Position numbers and translations under genes: made by a program
In this document: one piece after another, positions 57,090 through 64,000 of the stretch
Position numbering within the stretch: the first letter of the stretch is position 1
Layout of the letters: each line of letters begins with the position of its first letter
The notes under the pieces: generated by a model
Told to the model about the DNA's origin: nothing
What the model saw: only the letters and a program-made list of their open reading frames with translations
Databases searched by the model: none
From: Mycolicibacterium iranicum
GTDB lineage: Bacteria; Actinomycetota; Actinomycetes; Mycobacteriales; Mycobacteriaceae
Direction of reading: 5' to 3'
Length of the DNA stretch: 64,000 bases
Assembly (NCBI RefSeq): GCF_014190915.1
Contig: NZ_JACHVU010000003.1
Coordinates: 248,001-312,000 of the forward strand

Positions 57090-57789
57090 GGCCAGCGGTG
57101 TGAGTACCGGGTACGGTCCGCTCACGGTCGTCCGCGACGCCACGCTGACCGTGGCGGCCGGGGAGATCGTGGCGGTCGTGGGTCCCAACGGTGCGGGCAA
57201 GTCGTCGTTGATGAAGTGCATCGCCCGTTCGCTGCCGGTGCAGGGCGGTTCGCTGCGGTTCGCCGGCAAGGACCTCGCCACCGTGGCGCAGAACCACATC
57301 GCCCAGCTCGGGATCGGTTATGTTCCCCAGCAGGGCAACGTCTTTCCCGAACTGTCCGTCCAGGAGAACCTTCAGGTGTCCTGCCGGGGAAGCCTGTCCG
57401 AAGCGCGGACGATCACGAAAGAGGTCCTGCACCAGTTCCCTCGGTTGAACGAACGGATCAAGCAGGCCGCGGCGACACTGTCGGGTGGGGAGAGGCAGAT
57501 GCTGGCGATCGCCTGTGCTCTGGTCAGTTCGCCGTCGCTGTTGATGCTCGACGAGCCGACGACCGGGCTGGCACCGTTGATCGTGCGCGAACGCATCGCC
57601 GACATCCAGCGTCTCCGTGATCGCGGCGCCGGTGTCCTGTGGATCATCGAGGAGCACCCGCGGATCTGCCTGCCGGCGGTGGACAAGGTCCACTTCATGT
57701 CCGACGGCACCCTGGGTCCCGCCATGGCGGCCGGCGCTCTGCTCGAGGAGGGCGCGCTCGAAGAGCTGTTCTTCGGCGTCTCGCACTGA
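57079..57789 (+). CDS. Branched-chain-type ABC ATPase (LivF-like)
   Basis: 236 residues. Walker A VVGPNGAGKSSLMKCIA; signature LSGGERQMLAIACAL; Walker B LLMLDEPTTGLAPLI. The H-loop His normally found after the D-loop is in LWIIEEHPRICLP, in a slightly altered context. Completes the five-gene importer; stop 48 bases before the convergent XdhC gene. Confidence 0.95.
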   Translation: MLLEASGVSTGYGPLTVVRDATLTVAAGEIVAVVGPNGAGKSSLMKCIARSLPVQGGSLRFAGKDLATVAQNHIAQLGIGYVPQQGNVFPELSVQENLQVSCRGSLSEARTITKEVLHQFPRLNERIKQAAATLSGGERQMLAIACALVSSPSLLMLDEPTTGLAPLIVRERIADIQRLRDRGAGVLWIIEEHPRICLPAVDKVHFMSDGTLGPAMAAGALLEEGALEELFFGVSH

Positions 57790-57837
57790 CGACCGGGGGC
57801 GTTTTCTCCTGGCGAAAGGCACTGCGGCAGAACGTGG

Positions 57838-58971
57838 TCAGCGATCCGTCACGGTGCCGTGGATGGCCCCGCGCAGCTCGGCCAGGGGCCGGCCGCTACC
57901 GCCCCAGCGCGCGGCGATGATCTCGGCGGCGATGCTGATCGCCGTCTCCTCCGGCGTGCGGGCGCCCAGGTCGAGCCCGATCGGGCTGGACAGTTTGCCG
58001 ATGTCGGCCTCCGACACCCCGGCCTGTCGGAGTCGGACGAGCCGGTCGTCATGGGTGCGTCGCGACCCCATCGCTCCGATGTACTCGACCGCGGGCAGGC
58101 GCAGGGCGACCTCGAGCAACGGCACGTCGAATTTCGGATCGTGGGTGAGCACCGCCAGGACCGTGCGCGCATCGATGCGGCCCGCGGCGTCCTCGCCGCT
58201 CAGATAGCGGTGCGGCCAGTCGACGACCACATCGTGGACGTCAGGGAACCGGGCCCTGGTGGCGAACACGGGCCGGGCGTCGCACACGGTGACGCGGTAG
58301 CCGAGGAATGTCCCGATGCGGGCCACCGCGGCGGCGAAATCGATCGCGCCGAATACGATCATGCGCGGCCTGGGTGCGAAGGACCACACGAACACCCGCA
58401 TCCCCTCGCCGCGGCGTTCCCCGTCGGGCCCATAGCTCAGGGTTGCGTCGATACCCGAGGCGAGCAGTCCGGCGGCGTCGGCGTCCACCGCGGCGTCGAC
58501 ACGGTCGGATCCCAGGGTGCCGGTGGCATCCCGGCCCGCGGGGAGAAGCCTGCGGCGGCCCACTCGGGTTCGGTCGGGATGGTCGATGACCGTGGCCAGC
58601 GCGACCGCCGTCTCCGATCTGACCAGCGTCGCCAGCTCGGCGAAGTCGGGAAACGTTGTCCGGTCCACCCGTTCGACGAACACGTCCAGGATCCCACCGC
58701 AGGTGAGGCCGACCGCGAATGCGTCGTCGTCGGACACGCCGTACCGGTGGAGAACCGGCGTTCCGGATCGGATGACCTGCTGCGCAGTCTCGTAGACCGC
58801 CCCCTCGACACACCCACCGGAGACCGAACCGACTGCCGTGCCGTCCGTACCGACCAGCATCGACGCCCCCGCGGGCCGGGGCGCCGACCGGAAGGTCGCG
58901 ACGACGGTGCCGACACCGGTCGGCTCACCGGACTCCCATCGAGCGAGAAGCGCGTCGAGCACCTCACGCAT
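57838..58971 (-). CDS. XdhC/CoxI-family molybdoenzyme accessory protein
   Basis: 377 residues. N-terminal XdhC_CoxI domain: VATFRSAPRPAGASMLVGTDGTAVGSVSGGCVEGAVYETAQ; C-terminal Rossmann domain: RMIVFGAIDFAAAVARIGTFLGYRVTVCDARPVFATRARFP and YIGAMGSRRTHDDRLVRLRQAGVSEADIGKLSSPIGLDLGARTPEETAISIAAEI. These proteins insert sulphurated molybdenum cofactor into xanthine-dehydrogenase/CO-dehydrogenase-type enzymes. No such enzyme lies in the window; it may lie beyond the right edge or elsewhere. Confidence 0.92.
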   Translation of the reverse strand: MREVLDALLARWESGEPTGVGTVVATFRSAPRPAGASMLVGTDGTAVGSVSGGCVEGAVYETAQQVIRSGTPVLHRYGVSDDDAFAVGLTCGGILDVFVERVDRTTFPDFAELATLVRSETAVALATVIDHPDRTRVGRRRLLPAGRDATGTLGSDRVDAAVDADAAGLLASGIDATLSYGPDGERRGEGMRVFVWSFAPRPRMIVFGAIDFAAAVARIGTFLGYRVTVCDARPVFATRARFPDVHDVVVDWPHRYLSGEDAAGRIDARTVLAVLTHDPKFDVPLLEVALRLPAVEYIGAMGSRRTHDDRLVRLRQAGVSEADIGKLSSPIGLDLGARTPEETAISIAAEIIAARWGGSGRPLAELRGAIHGTVTDR

Positions 58972-58974
58972 GGT

Positions 58975-59823
58975 TCAGCGCCGGGAAAGGCCGCCGGCGG
59001 TGGGAAGCTCTGTGCCGGGCGGGAGTTCGATCCCGTCGACATCGACGCCGGCGGCGCGCAGCATGTCGACATCTGCCGGGCAGGGCCCACCGACGCTGAT
59101 CACCCGCTCTCCACGGTCGGCGGCCACCGCGTGCCAGAAGCCGATCTCGATGTGGATGGTGTCGCCCGGGCCGAACTGCAGCCGCTCGCCGGTGGTCACG
59201 TTCTCGGCGGTGCCACGGCCTTCGAGGATGTGGATGGTGTCCTCCGAATAGGCGTGCACGTGCTCCTTGTTGCGTTCACCGGGTTGCAGGACGACGTAGT
59301 TCATGTTGGCTGCGACCGCGCCGATTCCCAACCACACCACCAGCCGCGCGTCCTGGGAGATGAACGGCACCAGAAGGCCCGGGGAATCGCGGTGGTGCAC
59401 CGAGATCTCCGGCCAGACATCGGCGGCGGGGGCGGGCACGACCGGCGCCCCGGTGAGGGAAGACTCTGCAGGACAGGGCCCCCCGACGAAGCGTGTACCC
59501 GCCGAGCCGGTGAGGCGGTAGGGGGTTCCCGGCCGCACGTGGACCATCGAGCCTTCGGTCAGATCGGAAGCCTGGCCGCTGGTGTCGTGCACGACCGTCC
59601 CGGCACCCCCGACGAGGTAGTAGGCGGCTTCCGAAGAGTGGGTCAGAGAGACGGACCGGCCGGCGTCGGCGAACTGCAGATCGTAGAGGCCTCGGCACTC
59701 GGCACCTGTACGGGGACCTACGATTTCGCGCCAGGTGCCGCCCGCGAGGAACCCTTGGTCGGGTCCCCATTCGTCGCGGGAAATGACCCTCATCCCCGGG
59801 GTCGTCCTCTGCTGTTCAGCCAC
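58975..59823 (-). CDS. Bicupin protein
   Basis: 282 residues with two cupin domains. First: LTHSSEAAYYLVGGAGTVVHDTSGQASDLTEGSMVHVRPGTPYRLTG; second: PGERNKEHVHAYSEDTIHILEGRGTAENVTTGERLQFGPGDTIHIEIGFWHAVA, with the metal-binding H-x-H...E...H set. The first domain lacks these histidines. Could be a dioxygenase, isomerase or (S)-ureidoglycine aminohydrolase relative; context does not decide. Adjacent to XdhC (3 bases). AGTTTCA lies 18 bases before its start. Confidence 0.85.
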   Translation of the reverse strand: MAEQQRTTPGMRVISRDEWGPDQGFLAGGTWREIVGPRTGAECRGLYDLQFADAGRSVSLTHSSEAAYYLVGGAGTVVHDTSGQASDLTEGSMVHVRPGTPYRLTGSAGTRFVGGPCPAESSLTGAPVVPAPAADVWPEISVHHRDSPGLLVPFISQDARLVVWLGIGAVAANMNYVVLQPGERNKEHVHAYSEDTIHILEGRGTAENVTTGERLQFGPGDTIHIEIGFWHAVAADRGERVISVGGPCPADVDMLRAAGVDVDGIELPPGTELPTAGGLSRR

Positions 59824-60107
59824 AGCGGAAGCGTAACATCAGTTTCAATTTCATCAAACATTTTTCCGGTCTACTGAAGCCGCGTTCTTGCTGCGGAGGT
59901 TGCTGTCCCGGTCGGCACCCGGCACGATGCCGCCGGTGACCAAACCGCCCGCCCGCGTTGACCTCCGCGGCAGACTCCTGTGTATCCATCGCGGGTTCGT
60001 ACCAGCCCGCGGCGGCGCGCGCTACCGCGTGCGGGGCTATTCATCTAGATTGAATCTTGTTCCAATCCACTTATCGGCGCTGCACCCGGCGCCAAGGAGG
60101 GCGCTCC

Positions 60108-62102
60108 ATGGCTTCGTCGCGCAGTTCGGAATCCGCGCCGCCGGTGCTGTGGCGACCGGACCGCGGCCGCATCGAGGACACCGCCATCGTCCGGTTCGCC
60201 CGCTGGGCCGGGATGTGCCGGGACACCCAGATCGAGGACGCCGCGGACTACTCCGCACTGCACGCGTGGTCGGTACGGGACCCCGCCGGGTTCTGGTCGG
60301 CCGCCGCGGGATTCCTGGAGGTGATCTTCCACGATCCGCCGGAGCGGACCCTGGGGTCGACCGACATGCCAGGGGCGCAATGGTTTCCCGGCGCCACGCT
60401 GAACTACGCCGAGCATGCGCTGTCCGAGGGGCCCGGGCGCCACGACGGCGACACCGCCGTGGAATTCGCCCGGGAGGACGGACTGGAGCGGACGGTCACC
60501 TACGGCGAGCTGCGTGACCTCGTCGGGCGGGCGCGCGCGGGTCTGATCGCGGCCGGCGTCGGCCGTGGGGACCGGGTGGTGGCGCTGGCCCCCAACTGTG
60601 TCGAGACGCTCGTCATGTTCCTGGCCGGCGCGTCGCTCGGCGCGATCTGGTCGTCCTGCTCGCCGGACTTCGGGGCGCGAGCGGTGCTCGATCGCTTCGC
60701 CCAGATCGAGCCCACGGTGCTGCTCGCCGTGGACGGCTACTGCTACGGCGGCAAGCACTTCGACATCTCCGACCGGCTCGATGCTCTGCGCGACGGGCTG
60801 CCCACCGTCACGACCACGGTGCTGGTGGGCTACCTGAACCCCGAAGCCGAGGTCGCGGGCGCCCTTCCGTGGACGGAGTTCCTTCGCGCCGGGAGCGCAC
60901 CTGCCTACGACCCGGTGCCGTTCGACCACCCGCTGTGGGTGCTCTATTCGTCGGGCACGACGGGCCTGCCCAAAGGCATCGTCCAGGGGCACGGTGGAAT
61001 CGTCCTCGAACATCTGAAAGCACTGCGGTTGCAGTGCGATCTCGGTCCGGGAGACCGCTTCTTCTGGTTCACCACCACCGGGTGGATGATGTGGAACTTC
61101 CTCGTCGGGGGCCTGCTGGTGGGGGCCACGGTCGTGCTCTACGACGGCAGCCCGGGCCACCCCGACATGAACGTGTTGTGGGCACTGGCCGAAAAGCATC
61201 GCGTCCGGCTCTTCGGCGTCTCGGCGCCGTTCATCCACGGCTGCATGGACGCCGGGATCAGCCCGGGCGAGAGCTACGACCTCTCCGCGATGCGGGCCCT
61301 GGGCTCGACCGGATCGCCGTTGTCGGTCAACGGCTTTCGCTGGATCGGCGATCATGTGGGCGGGCACGTCCAGATCTGTTCGATCTCGGGCGGCACCGAC
61401 GTCTGTACGGCATTCCTCGGTTCGGCGCCGACAGTGCCGGTGTGGCTGGGCGAGTTGTCGTGCGCGGCACTGGGCGCCGACGTGCACTCGGTGGATGAGC
61501 ACGGCGACGAGCTGACCGGTCAGGTGGGGGAGTTGGTCCTGACCAAGCCGATGCCGTCCATGCCGGTGAGATTCTGGAACGACCCCGACGGCTCACGGCT
61601 GCGCGCGGCCTACTTCGAGGATTACCCGGGGTGGTGGCGGCACGGCGACTGGGTGATCGCGACCGACCGGGGTTCGTTCGTCATCCAGGGACGCTCCGAT
61701 TCGACCCTCAACCGCGGCGGCGTACGGATGGGAACCGCCGACTTCTACGCGGTGGTGGAGAGCTTCGCCGAGGTGAAGGATTCCCTGGTGATCGACACCA
61801 CGGAGTTGGGCGCCGACAGCGAGGGAGAGCTCCTGTGCTTCGTCGTACTCGCTGCGGGCGCCACGGTGGACGCCGTCGAGCCCGCACTGCGGTCGGCGTT
61901 GCGACGGGAGTTGTCGCCACGCCACGTGCCCGACCGGTTCCTCACCATCGACGCGGTCCCGAAGACGCTCAGCGGCAAGAAGTGCGAGGTCCCCGTCAAG
62001 AAGATCCTGGCCGGGATGGATCCGGACAAGGCGGTCAGCCGCGAGGCCCTGCAGGACCCCGCCGCAATGGAGCCGTTCCTGGTGCTGGCGTTGAAGGCGT
62101 GA
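60108..62102 (+). CDS. Acetoacetyl-CoA synthetase
   Basis: 664 residues from ATG 60108 (AAGGAGG upstream). ANL-superfamily ligase: P-loop LWVLYSSGTTGLPKGIVQGHGG; FFWFTTTGWMMWN; ICSISGGTDVCTAFLG (A5); WWRHGDWVIATDRGSFVIQGRSDSTLNRGGVRMGTADFY (A7/A8); and VPKTLSGKKCEVPVKK (catalytic Lys, A10). The length, HDGDTAVEFAREDG and the ~20% longer N-terminus are typical of acetoacetyl-CoA synthetases rather than acetyl-CoA synthetases. It would activate acetoacetate or a similar 3-oxo acid for beta-oxidation. Confidence 0.92.
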   Translation: MASSRSSESAPPVLWRPDRGRIEDTAIVRFARWAGMCRDTQIEDAADYSALHAWSVRDPAGFWSAAAGFLEVIFHDPPERTLGSTDMPGAQWFPGATLNYAEHALSEGPGRHDGDTAVEFAREDGLERTVTYGELRDLVGRARAGLIAAGVGRGDRVVALAPNCVETLVMFLAGASLGAIWSSCSPDFGARAVLDRFAQIEPTVLLAVDGYCYGGKHFDISDRLDALRDGLPTVTTTVLVGYLNPEAEVAGALPWTEFLRAGSAPAYDPVPFDHPLWVLYSSGTTGLPKGIVQGHGGIVLEHLKALRLQCDLGPGDRFFWFTTTGWMMWNFLVGGLLVGATVVLYDGSPGHPDMNVLWALAEKHRVRLFGVSAPFIHGCMDAGISPGESYDLSAMRALGSTGSPLSVNGFRWIGDHVGGHVQICSISGGTDVCTAFLGSAPTVPVWLGELSCAALGADVHSVDEHGDELTGQVGELVLTKPMPSMPVRFWNDPDGSRLRAAYFEDYPGWWRHGDWVIATDRGSFVIQGRSDSTLNRGGVRMGTADFYAVVESFAEVKDSLVIDTTELGADSEGELLCFVVLAAGATVDAVEPALRSALRRELSPRHVPDRFLTIDAVPKTLSGKKCEVPVKKILAGMDPDKAVSREALQDPAAMEPFLVLALKA

Positions 62103-62794
62103 GCGATGCCCTCCGGCCGACGGCCGTGCTGTTCGACCTCGACGACACATTGCTCGACCATCGCGGCGCCGCCGCGGATGCGTTGCGGGCGTGGGCGGTC
62201 GATGCCGGAGTGGGCATGCCCGCCGACGAGCTCGCCACGACATGGCAGCTGCTCGAACGGCAGTACTACGACCGGTATCAGCGGGGTGAACTGACCAAGC
62301 TCGAGCAACGGCGGGCCCGGGTGCGGGATCTGCTGAGCCCGGTCCTGCTCACCGACGAGGACGCCGATGCGCTCTTCGAGGCGTACTGGAATCTCTACAG
62401 GTCGGCATGGCGCGCGTTTCCCGATGCCGAGGGCGTCGTGCGACGTGCCTTGGCCGCCGGACTGCGCGTCGGGCTGCTCACCAACGGCGACGTGCGCGAT
62501 CAGCGCCGCAAGGTCGACTCCACCGTGCTCGCGCACTTCGATCTGCCGATGTTCGCCTCCTCGGAGCTGCCCGCGGCCAAGCCCGACCGCAGAGCCTTCG
62601 AGTTCTCCTGTGCGGCACTGCACGTCGAGCCTGCGCAATGCCTGATGGTCGGCGACTCGCTGGTCAACGACATCGAGGGAGCGCGCAGCGCCGGCCTGCC
62701 CGCCATCCTGCTCGACCGCTACGGCCCGGCGCGGCCGGCGCCCGAAGAGCACGGGCTGGTTCGCTCACTCGACGAGCTGCACTTCGACGGCTGA
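62099..62794 (+). CDS. HAD-family hydrolase
   Basis: 231 residues from a GTG overlapping the synthetase stop (GTGA). Motif I AVLFDLDDTLLDHRG; motif II VGLLTNGDVRDQRRK; motif III Lys in ELPAAKPDRRAF; motif IV LMVGDSLVNDIEGARSAGLPAILLDR. Cap domain residues ~20-100 (C1 type). Phosphatase or phosphonatase of unknown substrate, translationally coupled to the synthetase. Confidence 0.93.
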   Translation: MSDALRPTAVLFDLDDTLLDHRGAAADALRAWAVDAGVGMPADELATTWQLLERQYYDRYQRGELTKLEQRRARVRDLLSPVLLTDEDADALFEAYWNLYRSAWRAFPDAEGVVRRALAAGLRVGLLTNGDVRDQRRKVDSTVLAHFDLPMFASSELPAAKPDRRAFEFSCAALHVEPAQCLMVGDSLVNDIEGARSAGLPAILLDRYGPARPAPEEHGLVRSLDELHFDG

Positions 62795-63118
62795 GCGCCC
62801 GCCGGACGCACGATCGGTTGCGGTGCAGATCACACTGACCTAAAATTCAAGCTAGTTGAAGTCCGCCGCGATTCATGCCCCATGTCGGCGGGCTGACTGA
62901 AACCACGCTGAAACTCGACACTGCCGACCTGCGCTCCGAGACGGACGCCGGGCGGTGCACCAGCGATTCAGGGAGGTGACGAGGATGCGGGCGGTACCAC
63001 GATTCGCGGTGTTCCGGCGCGGACTGGTCGACGGCGGGGACTGGCGCCTGATAGGCGGCGGCCCGTTCCGCAGGACGTCCCAGCCCCTCTCACCCTCACC
63101 CTGAAACGGAGTCCACCC
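62795..63118. promoter_or_regulatory. Upstream region of the Rieske gene
   Basis: Contains the palindrome TTCAAGCTAGTTGAA (62846-62860) and TGAAACC/TGAAACT words (62898-62904, 62909-62915), the complement of the AGTTTCA motif. A 39-codon frame (62985-63104, MRAVPRFAVFRRG start, GGGAGG upstream) ends 14 bases before the Rieske ATG and may be a leader peptide. Confidence 0.55.
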
Positions 63119-64000
63119 ATGTCCCAGCCGGCACTGCAGGCCTTCTGGCACCCGATCGCCGCGGTCGACGACATCACCGAACAGCCCCGGCGTTTCACCC
63201 TTCTCGACGACTACATCGTCGCCTTCCGCGACGAACGCGGCGTCGCGGCGTTCCGCGACCTGTGCATCCACCGCGGCGCAGCGCTGTCATTGGGATGGGT
63301 GCGCAACGGCGCGCTCGTCTGTCCGTACCACGGCTGGCAGTACGACCGCAGCGGTGCCTGCATCCGCATCCCGGCACGGCCCGCCGAATCGTCCATCCCG
63401 ACGAGCGCCCGCGCGCAGGCTTATCGGGTGCAGGAGAAGTACGGGCTGGTGTGGGTCGCGATGGACGAGCCACGCGACGATGTTCCGCTGTTCCCCAACG
63501 ACATCTACGACCTGCCGGGGTGGAAGTCGTTCGTGTCCTACCGCGAGGTGTGGAACACCTCGGCGGCCCGCGCCGTGGAGAATTTCATGGACTTCTCCCA
63601 TTTCCCGTATGTGCACGACGGGCTGCTCGGGACCGAGGACAACGCCGAGATCGCGCCGTACACGGTCGAAAAGCTCGCCAACGGTCTGCACTACTGGCTC
63701 GAGCAGGAGGAGCCGAGTGACCTCTACGGTGCGGGCGGCAGTCAGAAGGTCCGCTACGAGTACACACTGGTCGTCCCGTTCACGATCCACCTCAAGAAGA
63801 TCGAGATCGGAACGGGACGGGAGACCATCATCACGCAGTTCACGCTGCCCCGGACGGAGACCTCCACCGAGTTGTTCGTCGTCATCGTGCGCAACCACTC
63901 CCACGACGAACCGGACAGTACATTCGGCGATTTCACCGCCACGATCATGGAACAGGACCGCCGGATCGTGGAGAGCCAGCGGCCGGAGAAGCTGCCGGAC
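63119..64000 (+). CDS. Rieske non-heme iron oxygenase, alpha subunit (C-terminus outside window)
   Basis: First 294 residues. Rieske [2Fe-2S] site DLCIHRGAALSLGWVRNGALVCPYHGWQYD (C-x-H ... C-x2-H); mononuclear iron site region AVENFMDFSHFPYVHDGLLG (N/D...H...H). It looks like the VanA/phenoxybenzoate type that demethylates or hydroxylates aromatic or small amine substrates. Reductase partner is not seen and may follow outside the window. Confidence 0.92.
   Translation, partial: MSQPALQAFWHPIAAVDDITEQPRRFTLLDDYIVAFRDERGVAAFRDLCIHRGAALSLGWVRNGALVCPYHGWQYDRSGACIRIPARPAESSIPTSARAQAYRVQEKYGLVWVAMDEPRDDVPLFPNDIYDLPGWKSFVSYREVWNTSAARAVENFMDFSHFPYVHDGLLGTEDNAEIAPYTVEKLANGLHYWLEQEEPSDLYGAGGSQKVRYEYTLVVPFTIHLKKIEIGTGRETIITQFTLPRTETSTELFVVIVRNHSHDEPDSTFGDFTATIMEQDRRIVESQRPEKLPD

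Noticed and set aside
57838-59823. XdhC plus bicupin as a purine/ureide degradation operon
   Set aside because: No xanthine dehydrogenase, uricase or allantoinase genes in the window; the neighbouring synthetase and Rieske enzyme suggest something else.
57859-59877. A 672-codon plus-strand open frame
   Set aside because: Opposite the clearly real XdhC and bicupin genes; composition is Asp/Gly/Arg-rich with no motif.

Overview
ORGANISM. The window is high-GC actinobacterial DNA and almost certainly comes from a fast-growing Mycobacterium (Mycolicibacterium). The left end carries aftC, a TAP-like hydrolase, ribD, an AFG1/ZapE ATPase, a GNAT, an exported protein and clpC2. From memory this matches the M. 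tuberculosis Rv2673-Rv2667 block. Other mycobacterial marks are a PE-PPE-domain hydrolase, SigF-type sigma factors and a perfect SigF-type promoter.

LAYOUT. (1) 1-9.9 kb: the conserved block above, then an ECF sigma/ogt pair, clpC2 with a twin-palindrome operator, an SRPBCC protein, a small AraC regulator and a small gene behind a near-consensus LexA box. (2) 9,986-30,214: two different integrated elements in tandem, each about 10.1 kb. They are bounded by three copies of a 23-bp core identical to the 3' end of a tRNA-Val(GAC) gene. (3) 30.2-30.8 kb: tRNA-Val, -Cys, -Gly and a second tRNA-Val. (4) 31-35.4 kb: an exported protein, a TupA-like ATP-grasp protein, an HdeA-like lipoprotein, STAS, response regulator and TetR genes. 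(5) 35.4-39.4 kb: an operon of four glycosyltransferases. (6) 39.6-48.9 kb: two SigF-like sigma factors, membrane stress proteins (GlsB/YeaQ type, two YihY/BrkB proteins, a DUF6131-like protein), an SDR, a flavin monooxygenase and an Old-Yellow-type oxidoreductase. (7) 49.3-52.6 kb: a PE-PPE-domain hydrolase, an MFS transporter and an XRE-cupin regulator. (8) 53.1-64 kb: a five-gene branched-chain-type ABC importer, XdhC, a bicupin, acetoacetyl-CoA synthetase, a HAD phosphatase and a Rieske oxygenase cut by the window edge.

THE TANDEM ELEMENTS. Both look like phage satellites rather than prophages. Each has a tyrosine integrase, an excisionase-like HTH protein, a replication ATPase, a WhiB-like protein, an HNH-type protein, a small-terminase-like protein, and cargo genes at the tRNA-proximal end. 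Neither has a large terminase, portal, protease, tail or lysis gene that I can find. Element 1 also has a scaffold-like protein and an HK97-type major capsid protein. Element 2 adds a primase-polymerase and an iteron array. Each element has its own integrase arm-type repeats at both ends, while the core is shared. A 26-base motif occurs in the gene-free gap just before terS in both elements: four copies in element 1, three in element 2. Cargo is a Sll1717-type P-loop ATPase in element 1, and a soluble/four-helix membrane protein pair plus one unknown gene in element 2. All three are candidate phage-defence genes. From memory, the M. tuberculosis phiRv2 element sits at the corresponding tRNA-Val locus, so these look like diverged relatives of that family.

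LIMITS. All family assignments come from reading motifs by eye; no database search was possible.
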